52,745 bases of DNA from Opitutia bacterium Tous-C1TDCM (lineage in GTDB: Bacteria > Verrucomicrobiota > Verrucomicrobiia > Opitutales > Opitutaceae): positions 1 through 52,745 of the forward strand of contig NEUS01000012.1 in NCBI GenBank assembly GCA_002288455.1, written 5' to 3'. Every line of letters starts with the position of its first letter. Position 1 is the stretch's first letter. A program made the position numbers and the translations under genes. Positions 1 through 8,602 of the stretch are shown here, piece by piece. The notes below the pieces were generated by a model that worked only from the letters and a program-made list of their open reading frames with translations, searched no databases and was not told where the DNA came from.

Positions 1-48
1 GACTTGGCCGGTGTCGTCGACCCAGACTCCGCAGAGCGACCCGGCCAT
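1..48 (-). CDS. 5' end of an unidentified minus-strand gene (partial)
   Basis: An ATG at 48 opens a minus-strand frame that runs off the left edge of the window. The visible residues read MAGSLCGVWVDDTGQV. It begins 16 bases after the stop of the membrane-protein gene at 65-403, so the two probably form an operon. Sixteen residues are too few to assign a family, and there is no clear Shine-Dalgarno sequence. It is an inference from position and open frame only. Confidence 0.4.
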   Translation of the reverse strand, partial: MAGSLCGVWVDDTGQV

Positions 49-64
49 GGCAGGGAGCCGCGGC

Positions 65-403
65 TCAGAACGGCTTCGTGTAAACCATCACGACCGCCGT
101 CGCCACCAGCGCGACCGCGACGACGGCCAGCGTGCCGGCCGCACCGCGGCGCTTGTAACCGATGCCGGCGAGCGCCGAAAGGCCGAGCCAGCAGACGAGC
201 TTCACGACAAACCAACCCGGCCAGCCGGTCTGCAGCTTGGCTTGGAGGCCAAAGCCGCCGACGAGCGCCAGCAGGCTCGCGATGCCGGTGATCATCAGCA
301 CCTTTTTCCGGGACTCGGGTGCCGCCGCGAACGCGTAAAACGTGTAGCCGGTCAGCACGAGGATGGAGAGGACGTGGAGGATATAATAGAAGGTAGGGCT
401 CAT
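65..403 (-). CDS. Small integral membrane protein, function unknown
   Basis: A 112-residue, strongly hydrophobic protein with about four predicted membrane segments (roughly residues 6-27, 36-52, 64-82 and 88-108), separated by short basic loops such as ESRKK and GYKRRG. There is no cleavable signal peptide or catalytic motif. It resembles the small four-helix inner-membrane proteins often annotated as hypothetical in Verrucomicrobiota. The downstream frame starting at 48 follows closely, which suggests co-transcription. I do not recognise a named family. The coding call rests on length, the clean hydrophobicity pattern, and the opposite-strand frames being arginine-rich shadows. Confidence 0.75.
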   Translation of the reverse strand: MSPTFYYILHVLSILVLTGYTFYAFAAAPESRKKVLMITGIASLLALVGGFGLQAKLQTGWPGWFVVKLVCWLGLSALAGIGYKRRGAAGTLAVVAVALVATAVVMVYTKPF

Positions 404-866
404 GGAAAAAATCAGCTGAACGGGGGCCGCGGCGCGGGTCCACCCAATTTACCCAAAGCAAAGCCGGTCCCGAAGGACCGGCCCGCTGGGAAAGAGAAGT
501 GACACCCCGCCTGTGCCGTATGCCCAAAGGCTCAAGACCTTTTTAAGTTAAGGTGGGCGCCGCCGACGCGCGCTCTGTCTTCCGATTTACGGCCTGACAT
601 CATTCGCGCCGGATTTGGCTCCCGTAATTTTCCTAAGGCAAAGAGCTGTTTATTGAAAGCACCTCGAACACTGCAGGGTGTCGTCGCGGATCGTAGGCCG
701 CCCCGCTCCTTCGTCAAATGCCAATCCGGGAATTGCCGGAACCGGATTCCCGCCGCGCTCCGGCCCGGTGCGAATTCCCCGCCTTCAATCTTCGCGTTTC
801 GCCTCCTGCGCCCGGCTCCGGAATTTACCATGGCCACCGTGCCCGGCTTTCGCCAAGCCTTGTCCT
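404..866. other. Intergenic region upstream of the PEP-CTERM gene
   Basis: About 460 bases between divergent genes hold no convincing gene. ORFs here are arginine-rich shadows. The stretch is less GC-rich than its flanks, with AT tracts near 540 and 630-650. It contains one perfect hairpin (463-482) and probably carries the promoters of both divergent genes. No sigma-54 element or known riboswitch could be recognised by eye. Confidence 0.6.
463..482 (-). other. Perfect 8-bp hairpin, UUCG loop on the minus strand
   Basis: Arms 463-470 and 475-482 are perfectly complementary over 8 bp. On the plus strand the loop is CGAA; on the minus strand it is the ultra-stable C(UUCG)G form followed by TTTGCTTT. 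That is terminator-like in the minus direction, yet it lies 60 bases upstream of the minus-strand gene starting at 403. It could end upstream antisense transcription or be a leader structure. Confidence 0.45.
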
Positions 867-3800
867 GTGACGCGCGCCCGCTCCCGCCTTCATTTGCCCG
901 CCGGAAACTTCCTGCTCTTCGTTTCCGTCTTCGCCACCGCCGCTCCCGGCCAAACCGTGATCAACTGGGCCGGCGGTTCCGGCTCCTGGCAAACGCCCGC
1001 CAATTGGACCGGCGGCATCCTTCCCGGCACCGGGAACGCCGCCCAACTCTCCGCCGGCACCGCCAGCGTCGACGCCCCGGTCACCGTCGCGAATCTGCTC
1101 CTCGCCGGCGGCAACCTCGCCGGCGCCTCCACCCTCACCGTCACCGGCTCCGGCTCCGCCTGGACCGGCGGTTCCCTCGTCGGCACCGGCACCCTCGCCA
1201 TCGCCTCCGGCGCCTCCTTCGCGATCTCCGGCACCGGCAACCGCGGCTTCAGCCGCGCCGACGGCAACGGCAACAACGGCCGCACGATCGAGAATTCCGG
1301 CAGCGTCGTCTGGACCGGCTCCGCGCAACTGCTCGGCGGCGACGGCGCCCGCATCCTCAATTTGGCCGGCGGCCTCTTCGACCTTCAGTCCGACTCGACC
1401 CTCGGCTACTCCGGCAGCGGCAGCCAAGCCACGTTCGCCAACGCCGGCACGTTCCGCAAATCCGCCGGCACCGGCACCTCCACCGTCTCCGGCACCCCGT
1501 TCACCAACACCGGCACCGTCTCCGTCCAGACCGGCACCCTCGCCTTCGCCACCCCGGTCACCGGCACCGCCGGCACGTGGACGGCCCTGTCCGGCTCCAC
1601 GCTCACCTTCTCCGGCGGTCAGTCGTTCTCCGCCGGCTCGACCTTCAACGGCAGCGGCACCACCCGCTTCGATGCCGGCACCACGACGCTCAACGGCGCG
1701 ATTTCCGTCCAAAACGCCACCTTCGCCGGCGGCATTCTCCAGGGCACCTCGAGCCTCACCGGCACCTTGGCCTGGACCGGCGGCTCCTGGTCCGGCACCG
1801 GCACCCTCGGTATCACGTCCGGCAGTACGCTCAACCTGAACGGAGGCGGCGCGAAAGTGCTCAACCGCGGCGACGGCAACGGCTCCGGCGGCCGCATCCT
1901 CGAGAATTTCGGTCAGATCAACTGGGTCGCCGGCGACCTCAACGGCGGCGACGGCGCCGCCATCGTCAACCGCGCCGGCGGCCTGTTCCGCGCCGAGGAA
2001 ACCGGCACGCTCGGCTTCACCGGCAGCGGCAGCCTGCCGACGTTTCTCAATGAAGGCACCTTCACCCGCGGCGGCATCGTGCTGAGCGGGGTGACCGCCG
2101 ACCCGGAGCCCCCCTCGGCCTTCCTTGAAGCTCTTGCCGACCCCGACCTGAATTTCTTCAGCTACTTCGCCTCCGCGGCCGCCAAGGTCACCACCGTATC
2201 CGGTTTCGTGTTCACCAACACCGGCAACGTCGGGGTCCTTGACGGCGTTCTCGATTTCACGTCCCCCGTCGTTTCCAACGGCGGCACCTTCACCGCCAAC
2301 TCCGGCACCGAACTGAATTTCTCCGGGACCAAGACCTTCAACACCGGCACGTCCCTTTCCGGGAGTTCGAACAACATCCGCCTCCTCGCCGGCGCCACCA
2401 CCGTCGCCGGCAGCCTGACCATGAACCAGGTCGAATTCGCCGGCGGCGATCTCTACGGCTCGGCCAACGTCGGCGGAAATGTCACCTGGACCGCCGGCAC
2501 GTGGCGCGGCGCCGATACCGTGGCGTTCCTCACCGGTTCCACCCTCACCCTCGACGGCGCCGCCACCAAATCCCTGATCCGCGGCGACGGCAACGGCTCC
2601 AACGGCCGCATCCTCCGCTCCGGCGGCACCGTGATCTGGAACGGCGGCGGCGCGCTGGCCGGCGCCGACGGCGCGGGCATCGACATTCTCGCCGGTGGTA
2701 CCTTCGAGATCCGCAACGACCGGACCTTCGCCCACAACGGCGCCGGCCAGATGCCGTTTCTCACCAATGCCGGCACCGTCCGCAAACTCGCCTCCGCCGG
2801 CACCACCGTTTTCCAAAGTGTCCAGTTTAAGAATACAGGCCGCCTCGAATTGCTCGGCGGCACCCTGAGCCTCGCCGGCTCCGGCGGTCTCGCCAACGCC
2901 GGCATCGTCGAGATCTTCGCCGGCACGCTTGAAAACTCCGCCAGCGGGATGTCCGCCCTCGGCGGCACCTACCTCGTCCAGGCCGGCGGCCTGCTGCGCT
3001 TCACCGGCGGCACCCATACCGTCGCGTCGACCGCCTTCAATGGCGCCGGCCTCACTGAAATCGCCGGCGGCGTCCTCTCCGTCGGTTCCGGCACCGTCGG
3101 CGGCCGCTTCCGCCTCGGCTCCGGCTCCGTCACCGGCGCCGGCACCTTCACCGTCGGCAGCACCGGCGAATTCACCTGGGCCGGCGGCAGCCTCACCGGC
3201 ACCGGCACCCTCGCCATCGCCGCGGGCGGGCAACTCCTCATCGAGGGCGCCGCCGCCAAGACCTTCTTCCGCGGCGACGGCAACGGCTCCAACGGCCGCA
3301 TCGTCGCCAACGCCGGCAACGTCGTCTGGTCCGACGCCGGCGGCATCGCCGGCGGCGACGGCGCCGCCTTCAACAATCTCGCCGGCGGTGTCTTCACGAT
3401 CACCGGCGACGCCGCCTTCGGCTACACCGGCAACGGTGCCGCGCCGACCTTCGCCAACGCCGGCACCCTGCGCAAAACCGCCGGCACCGGCACCACCGCC
3501 CTCGATCTCGCGGTTTCCAATTCCGGCGTGCTCGAGAGCAAGTCCGGCACGCTGCTGCTCGGCGGCGGCGGCAGCGGCAACGGCCAGTTCGTCGCCGACG
3601 GCGGCATCCTCGCCTTCGGCACGTCCTACACGCTGACCGACGGCGCGCGTTTCCTCGGGGCCACGTTTTCCAAATTGCTCGGCGGCACCCTCGGCATTCC
3701 GGGCGGATCCACCGCCGTCGTCGGCGGCACCGGCGCCGGCAACTTCCGGCTCGAGGGCGGCACCCTCGGCGGCGGGGGAATCTTTGAAATCGGCAACCTC

Positions 3801-6008
3801 GGCAACTTCGTCTGGGCCGGCGGCACCATGTCGTCCACCGGCACGACGCGCATCGCCGCCGGGGGCACGTTCTCTGTCATCGAACCCGTCTTCCACGACT
3901 TCGCCCGCAGCGACGGCAACGGTTCCGGCGGCCGCATCATCGAGAACTTCGGCACCTTCACCTGGAGCAACGGTTCCCTTCGCGGCGGCGACGGCGCCTT
4001 CTTCGCCAACCGCGCCGGCGCCCTCTTCGCCATCACCGGCAGCGGATCGTTCAGCTACACCGGCAACGGCGCCGGTCCGTCGTTCCTCAACGCCGGCACG
4101 ATCCGCAAAACCGGCGCCGGCGCGACCACCTTCTCCGGCACCGCCTTCACGACCTCCGGCCTCGTCGAGACCCAAGTCGGCAGCCTCGGTTTTTCGTCTT
4201 CCGTCACGTCCAACGGCGGCACCTTCACGACCGCGTCGGGCGCCAGCCTCGCCTTTTCCGGCGGCCAGACGTTCAACTCCGGCACCACTTTCGCCGGCGG
4301 CGGCCAAGTCGATCTCGTCGGCGGCACCACCGTCCTCGACGGCGTTCTCACTACCGCCAAGGTCAACCTCACCGGTGGCACCGTCGCCGGCTCCGCCACC
4401 CTCAACGGCATCATCGCCTGGGAAGGCGGCACCTTCAGCAGCACCGGCACCCTCACGATCGCCGCCGGCTCCTCGCTCCTCCTCGGCGGCACCGGCAACC
4501 GCGACTTCTTCCGCGGCGACGGCAACGGCTCCGGCGGCCGGATCTTCGACAATTTCGGCCTGATCCGCGTGCAAAACGACAGTGCGTTCCGCGGCGGCGA
4601 CGGCGCCCTCGTCCGCAACCGCCCCGGCGCCGTGCTGGAATTCCGCAACGACGCCACCTTCGGCTACACCGGCAACGGCAGCGCGCCGACCTTGGTCAAC
4701 GAGGGCACCTTCCGGAAAACCGCCAGCACCGGCACGACTCTCGTCTCCTCGATGAACGTCACCCACACGGGCACCATCGAGGTCCAGTCCGGCACGCTGC
4801 GTTTCCAATCCGCCAACCTCGTCAGCGAGGCCGGCCAGTTCTCCGTCGCCTCCGGCTCGACCCTCGAATTCGCCGGCACCCACGCCTTCAACCACGGCAC
4901 CGCGTTTTCCGGCTCCGGCGCCGTGCGGTTCGGCGGCTCCACCACCCTTTCCGGCGGAATTTCCCTTTCCGCCAACGTCGAACTCGTCGGCGGCGATGTT
5001 TTCGGCACCGCCAACCTTTCGTCCGGCGTGCTCAAGTGGAGCGCCGGCACTCTCCGCGGCGCCAACACCCTCACCGTCGGCCCCGCCGCGTCCCTCATCG
5101 TCGACGGTCTCGGCGCCCGCTTCTTTGTGCGCGGCGACGGCAACGGCTCCGGCGGCCGCATCATCGACAACTACGGCACGATGATCGTGCGCAACGAGAC
5201 CGACCTCCTCGGCAACGACGGCGCCCAGCTCGTCAACCGCCCCGGCGCGACGCTCACTTTGCTCAACAGTGGCGCCATCGCCCACGGCGGCGCCGGCGCC
5301 GAACCGACCTTCGTCAACGGCGGCACCTTCACCAAGACCGACAGCCCCGGCACCACCTCGATCTCGATCCCGTTCACCAACACCGGCACGATCGCCGTCG
5401 CTTCCGGCACGCTCGCCATCACCGGCCCGTTCACCAACACCGGCAGCATCTTGCTTTCCGGCGGCACCCTCCAGGTCGCCGGCACCCTCTCCCTCGGCAC
5501 CTCCCCCCTCCTCGGCTCCGGCACCATTTCCGCCACGTCCGTCGTCGCCGGCGGCACCGTCGCCCCGGGCAATTCCCCCGGCAGTCTCAACGTCACCGGC
5601 AACCTAACCCTCCTCGCCACCAGCGCCCTGCTGATCGAGCTCGGCGGCACCGTCGCCGGCAGCGGCTACGACGTCCTCTCCGCCGGCGGCGGCGCCGCCC
5701 TCGCCGGCTCGCTCTCGCTTTCTTTCGTCAACGGTTTCGCCGCCACCATCCAGAATTCGGATACGTTCACCGTCGTCACCGCCGGCGGCTCCGGACTCAC
5801 CGGCGCCTTCGCCAACATCGCCTCCGGCCAACGTCTCTTCACCACCGACGGCGTCGGCTCCTTCCTCGTCAACTACGGCAGCGGCAGTCCCTTCGCCGCA
5901 TCTTCCGTCGTCCTGAGCAATTTCCAGCCGATCCCCGAACCGTCGACCTACGTCCTGCTCGCCTGCGGCGCCTTGGCCGTGCTCTGGCAGTTCCGCCGCC
6001 GTCGCTGA
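867..6008 (+). CDS. Giant autotransporter-like repeat protein with PEP-CTERM anchor
   Basis: About 1713 residues, Gly/Ala/Ser/Thr-rich, of the kind that folds as a passenger beta-helix. Seven modules of roughly 200-240 residues each contain an (R)xDGNGxxGRI motif (near residues 130, 334, 572, 802, 1014, 1216 and 1422), followed by GGDGA, an Asn/Arg-rich strand and an AGTxRKTxGTGTT strand. The C-terminal part has the common GTxAPGNSPG strand and ends in IPEPSTYVLLACGALAVLWQ plus five residues ending in arginines. This is a PEP-CTERM sorting signal (PEP at 5934-5942) recognised by an exosortase and expected to place the protein at the envelope or in extracellular matrix. GTG 867 was chosen because a basic n-region and a hydrophobic stretch (LLFVSVFATAA) follow; the frame is open back to 678, and ATG 830 lies in another frame. 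No exosortase gene is in the window. Confidence 0.88.
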   Translation: MTRARSRLHLPAGNFLLFVSVFATAAPGQTVINWAGGSGSWQTPANWTGGILPGTGNAAQLSAGTASVDAPVTVANLLLAGGNLAGASTLTVTGSGSAWTGGSLVGTGTLAIASGASFAISGTGNRGFSRADGNGNNGRTIENSGSVVWTGSAQLLGGDGARILNLAGGLFDLQSDSTLGYSGSGSQATFANAGTFRKSAGTGTSTVSGTPFTNTGTVSVQTGTLAFATPVTGTAGTWTALSGSTLTFSGGQSFSAGSTFNGSGTTRFDAGTTTLNGAISVQNATFAGGILQGTSSLTGTLAWTGGSWSGTGTLGITSGSTLNLNGGGAKVLNRGDGNGSGGRILENFGQINWVAGDLNGGDGAAIVNRAGGLFRAEETGTLGFTGSGSLPTFLNEGTFTRGGIVLSGVTADPEPPSAFLEALADPDLNFFSYFASAAAKVTTVSGFVFTNTGNVGVLDGVLDFTSPVVSNGGTFTANSGTELNFSGTKTFNTGTSLSGSSNNIRLLAGATTVAGSLTMNQVEFAGGDLYGSANVGGNVTWTAGTWRGADTVAFLTGSTLTLDGAATKSLIRGDGNGSNGRILRSGGTVIWNGGGALAGADGAGIDILAGGTFEIRNDRTFAHNGAGQMPFLTNAGTVRKLASAGTTVFQSVQFKNTGRLELLGGTLSLAGSGGLANAGIVEIFAGTLENSASGMSALGGTYLVQAGGLLRFTGGTHTVASTAFNGAGLTEIAGGVLSVGSGTVGGRFRLGSGSVTGAGTFTVGSTGEFTWAGGSLTGTGTLAIAAGGQLLIEGAAAKTFFRGDGNGSNGRIVANAGNVVWSDAGGIAGGDGAAFNNLAGGVFTITGDAAFGYTGNGAAPTFANAGTLRKTAGTGTTALDLAVSNSGVLESKSGTLLLGGGGSGNGQFVADGGILAFGTSYTLTDGARFLGATFSKLLGGTLGIPGGSTAVVGGTGAGNFRLEGGTLGGGGIFEIGNLGNFVWAGGTMSSTGTTRIAAGGTFSVIEPVFHDFARSDGNGSGGRIIENFGTFTWSNGSLRGGDGAFFANRAGALFAITGSGSFSYTGNGAGPSFLNAGTIRKTGAGATTFSGTAFTTSGLVETQVGSLGFSSSVTSNGGTFTTASGASLAFSGGQTFNSGTTFAGGGQVDLVGGTTVLDGVLTTAKVNLTGGTVAGSATLNGIIAWEGGTFSSTGTLTIAAGSSLLLGGTGNRDFFRGDGNGSGGRIFDNFGLIRVQNDSAFRGGDGALVRNRPGAVLEFRNDATFGYTGNGSAPTLVNEGTFRKTASTGTTLVSSMNVTHTGTIEVQSGTLRFQSANLVSEAGQFSVASGSTLEFAGTHAFNHGTAFSGSGAVRFGGSTTLSGGISLSANVELVGGDVFGTANLSSGVLKWSAGTLRGANTLTVGPAASLIVDGLGARFFVRGDGNGSGGRIIDNYGTMIVRNETDLLGNDGAQLVNRPGATLTLLNSGAIAHGGAGAEPTFVNGGTFTKTDSPGTTSISIPFTNTGTIAVASGTLAITGPFTNTGSILLSGGTLQVAGTLSLGTSPLLGSGTISATSVVAGGTVAPGNSPGSLNVTGNLTLLATSALLIELGGTVAGSGYDVLSAGGGAALAGSLSLSFVNGFAATIQNSDTFTVVTAGGSGLTGAFANIASGQRLFTTDGVGSFLVNYGSGSPFAASSVVLSNFQPIPEPSTYVLLACGALAVLWQFRRRR
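1254..5163 (+). repeat. Seven-fold coding repeat: (R)xDGNGxxGRI modules
   Basis: The motif starts at 1254, 1866, 2580, 3270, 3906, 4512 and 5130. Spacings are 612, 714, 690, 636, 606 and 618 bases, all multiples of three. The repeat is maintained at protein and partly at nucleotide level, which points to internal duplication. Module 2 carries an extra acidic and aromatic insertion at about 2086-2190. Confidence 0.85.
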
Positions 6009-6017
6009 ACGTGGTAG

Positions 6018-6038
6018 GGGCGCCGCTCGTCGGCGCCC
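6018..6038. other. Perfect 8-bp hairpin after the PEP-CTERM gene
   Basis: Arms 6018-6025 (GGGCGCCG) and 6031-6038 are perfectly complementary with a 5-base loop, starting ten bases after the stop codon. There is no T-run on either side, so a Rho-independent terminator is not supported. It may be a 3' stabilising stem or a REP-like element. Confidence 0.4.
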
Positions 6039-6108
6039 AAGGCCGTCCGCCCGCGCCCCCCCCTGCGACCGGCGCATACCCCGCAGGACCGTGCGCGTTG
6101 TCCGGTTC

Positions 6109-6161
6109 TTTCAACCTTCACCTTTCAACCGTCAACCCGCCCGGCGCGCGCCGCGCCGGGC
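6109..6161 (+). repeat. Four YTTCAMC heptamers followed by a 10-bp hairpin
   Basis: In-phase heptamers TTTCAAC, CTTCACC, TTTCAAC and CGTCAAC occupy 6109-6136. Two bases later, arms 6139-6148 and 6152-6161 form a perfect 10-bp stem with a 3-base loop. The same heptamer class recurs at 24170, 26830, 30037 and 45247. The element lies 50 bases upstream of the heparinase-like gene. Confidence 0.65.
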
Positions 6162-6211
6162 GCCCCCACTCCGGCATCGCCTGCGGCCCGCCGGCGTGTT
6201 TCCCTCGGGCC

Positions 6212-8086
6212 ATGCGCCCGATGTTGCTGCGCCTCCTGCTCGGTCTCCTCGTCTTCTCCGCCGCCGTCCGGGCCGCGGAGTCCGATCCCCCCGCCCGCCC
6301 GCCGGCCCCGCATCCCCGGCTCCTGCTCGACGACGCCGCCCTCCGGGCCGCCGTCGCCGCCGCCGAATCCGATCCCCTGCGCGCCGCCCTGCACCGCCGC
6401 ATCGTGGCCGCCGCCACCGCCGAGCTCGGCACCAAGCCCGTCGCACGCGTGCTCGTCGGCCCCCGGCTGCTCGACAAATCCCGCACCGCCCTCGGCCGCA
6501 TCCTCGTCTCCTCCCTCGCGTATCGGCTGACCGGAGACAAACGCTTCGCCGCCCGCGCCCTGCTCGAGATGCGCGCGGTCTCCGCCTTCGCCGACTGGAA
6601 CCCGTCCCATTTTCTCGACGTCGCGGAACTCAGCCTCGCGCTCGCCCTCGGTTACGACTGGCTCCACGCCGCCCTGACGCCGGACGAACGCGCCGAGATC
6701 CGGTCTTCGCTCCAGCGTCACGCTCTCGTCTTCGCCCGCGACGCCTACGCCCCGGAAGGCCCGAAGGACAAACGCCTCTGGTTCGTGAAGGCCCACCACA
6801 ACTGGAACCAGGTCTGCAACGGCGGCCTGCTCGCCGCCGCCCTCGCGCTCGCCGAAGACGAACCCGACCTCGCCCGCACCGTCGTCGCCGGCGTCCGCCG
6901 CAGCCTGCCCCTTGCCATGACCGCCTACGCTCCCGACGGAGCGTATCCCGAGGGCCCCGGCTATTGGGGCTACGGCACCAGCTACAACGTCGTCGCCCTC
7001 GCCCTGCTCGAATCCGCCTACGGCACCGACTTCGGCCTCTCCGCCGCCCCGGGCTTCGACCGCACCGCCGACTACCGTCTCCACATTCAGGGTACGTCCG
7101 GTCTCGCCTTCAACCACGCCGACGGCGGCGCCCGCATCGGCGCCCAGGCCGAGTACACGTGGCTCGCCCGCCGCTTCGGCCTCCCCACCGCCCTCGCCCA
7201 CAGCCGCGCCCTGCTCGAGACGGCCCTCGCCGGCGAACGCTCCGGCCGCGTCGGCGACCGCCTCTTCGCCCTGCACGCCGTGTGGTTCCCGGCTGCTCCG
7301 GCCGCCGCCGCGCCGGCCCCGCTCGACCGCCGCTTCAACGGCCCCGCCGAGCTCGTCACGCTGCGCGGCGCCTGGGGCGATCCCCGCGCCGTCTTCGTCG
7401 GCCTCAAGGGCGGCAGCAACGCCGTCAACCACTCCCACCTCGATGCCGGCAGCTTCGTGCTCGATGCCGGCGGCGTGCGCTGGGCCGAGGACCTCGGCCC
7501 CGACAACTACAACCTGTCGGCGTACTTCGGAGCCAAGCGCTGGACCTACTACCGCCTCAACAATTTCAGCCACAACACGCTCACCCCGGGCGACACGTTG
7601 CAGGACCCGAAAGCCTCCGCCCCCGTCGTCGCGTTCGCTTCGCAACCCGGCCGTGCCTTCGGCGTCGTCGACCTGACGCCGGTGTATCCGGGCCAGGCGG
7701 ACAAGCTCCTGCGCGGCGTCGCCCTCCTCGACCGCCGCCGCGTCCTCGTGCAGGACGAAGCCGCCGGACTCAAGCCCGGCACCCCGCTCGTCTGGCGCCT
7801 GCACACCGCCGCCGCCATCGATCTCGCCGACCCTCGCCACGCGGTGCTCACCCTCAACGGCCGCACCTTGCGCGCCAAGATCCTGGCGCCCGCCGATGCC
7901 GTCTTCACCGCCGCCGCCGCGACGCCCCCGACCGCCGCTGAAAACCGCAACGCCGGCATCTCCGTGCTCTCCGCCCGCTTCACCCCGGCCGGCGGCCAGG
8001 CCCGCCTCGCCGTCCTCCTGACTCCGCAGGACGAAGGTGCCGCCGCCGCGGACCCGGTGCCGGTAGCGCTCGCCGATTGGAAATAA
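6212..8086 (+). CDS. Secreted heparinase II/III-family polysaccharide lyase
   Basis: A 624-residue protein starting MRPMLLRLLLGLLVFSAA, a clear signal peptide that decides the start; the frame itself is open further upstream. The N-terminal half (about residues 40-360) is the alpha/alpha-toroid region with conserved aromatic and histidine patches such as HHNWNQVCNGG and EGPGYWGYG. The C-terminal half carries the family signature NHSHLDAGSFVLDAGG, where the His and following Asp are characteristic of heparinase II/III-like lyases (alginate, heparin or related uronate-containing glycans). The periplasmic protein would cleave an acidic polysaccharide by beta-elimination; the exact substrate cannot be read from sequence. 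HugZ and LacI-type genes follow within a few bases, so all three may be one transcript. Confidence 0.85.
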   Translation: MRPMLLRLLLGLLVFSAAVRAAESDPPARPPAPHPRLLLDDAALRAAVAAAESDPLRAALHRRIVAAATAELGTKPVARVLVGPRLLDKSRTALGRILVSSLAYRLTGDKRFAARALLEMRAVSAFADWNPSHFLDVAELSLALALGYDWLHAALTPDERAEIRSSLQRHALVFARDAYAPEGPKDKRLWFVKAHHNWNQVCNGGLLAAALALAEDEPDLARTVVAGVRRSLPLAMTAYAPDGAYPEGPGYWGYGTSYNVVALALLESAYGTDFGLSAAPGFDRTADYRLHIQGTSGLAFNHADGGARIGAQAEYTWLARRFGLPTALAHSRALLETALAGERSGRVGDRLFALHAVWFPAAPAAAAPAPLDRRFNGPAELVTLRGAWGDPRAVFVGLKGGSNAVNHSHLDAGSFVLDAGGVRWAEDLGPDNYNLSAYFGAKRWTYYRLNNFSHNTLTPGDTLQDPKASAPVVAFASQPGRAFGVVDLTPVYPGQADKLLRGVALLDRRRVLVQDEAAGLKPGTPLVWRLHTAAAIDLADPRHAVLTLNGRTLRAKILAPADAVFTAAAATPPTAAENRNAGISVLSARFTPAGGQARLAVLLTPQDEGAAAADPVPVALADWK

Positions 8087-8090
8087 TCCC

Positions 8091-8600
8091 ATGCCCGCCC
8101 CCGCCGATTCCGCCCGCGACGCCGTCGCCTGCTTCCGCCGCGACTTCAAGACCGTTATCCTCGGCACCGCCGGAGCCGACGGCGAACCCGCCGCCTCCGT
8201 GGCCGCCGCCGTGCTCGGCGAGGACCTTTCGTTCTACGCCTACGTCAGCGCCCTCGCCGTCCACACCCGCCACCTCATCGTCAACCCCCGCGCCAGCGTT
8301 CTGCTCGTCGAGGACGAAGCCGCCGCCGGCCAATTGCTGGCCCGTCGCCGGCTGACCTTTTCCTGCCGCATGGAGCGCCTTGATCGTACCGATCCCGAAT
8401 TCGATCTCCGTGTTGGTGAATTGCGGGCGAAGTTCGGTGCGGTGTTCGACATGCTCGTGACGTTGCCGGATTTCGTCCTCGTGCGTCTGGTCCCGCAGCG
8501 CGGCCGTTTGGTCATCGGCTTCGGCGCGGCGTTCGATGTCGATCCCGCGGATTGGACGAAGCTGACGCCGGTCGGCCGCCCGCCCGCCGCCCCTGCCTGA
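8091..8600 (+). CDS. HugZ-like pyridoxamine-phosphate-oxidase-fold protein
   Basis: A 169-residue cytoplasmic protein with the FMN-binding split-barrel pattern of the HugZ/PNPOx-like group: FKTVILGTAG near the N-terminus, a VSALAVHTRHL strand-helix, NPRASVLLVED, and the C-terminal LPDFVLVRLVPQRGRLV. Members related to HugZ bind heme or flavin and take part in heme degradation or small-molecule reduction. Which cofactor is used here is not visible. It begins 4 bases after the heparinase-like gene stop and ends 2 bases before the GTG start of the LacI-type regulator, so translational coupling is likely. Confidence 0.75.
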   Translation: MPAPADSARDAVACFRRDFKTVILGTAGADGEPAASVAAAVLGEDLSFYAYVSALAVHTRHLIVNPRASVLLVEDEAAAGQLLARRRLTFSCRMERLDRTDPEFDLRVGELRAKFGAVFDMLVTLPDFVLVRLVPQRGRLVIGFGAAFDVDPADWTKLTPVGRPPAAPA

Positions 8601-8602
8601 GC

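Noticed and set aside
404..640. c-di-GMP riboswitch or sigma-54 promoter upstream of the PEP-CTERM gene
   Set aside because: The GCAAAGCC-like word at about 457 lacks the second conserved half of the aptamer, and no GG-N10-GC element was found.
532..837. 101-codon minus-strand ORF upstream of the PEP-CTERM gene
   Set aside because: Basic, low-complexity and without a start context; likely a chance frame.
653..2053. Arginine-rich plus-strand ORF starting near ATG 830
   Set aside because: It is a frame shadow of the PEP-CTERM gene, almost wholly Arg/Pro/His, with no signal peptide; kept only as a start-site question.
825..5285. A 1486-codon open frame antisense to the PEP-CTERM gene
   Set aside because: It is a shadow of the Gly/Ala/Thr-rich repeat codons (GGC, ACC); its product is a Gly/Ala/Glu/Val-rich string without domains. 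The plus-strand protein has a clear sorting signal and modules.
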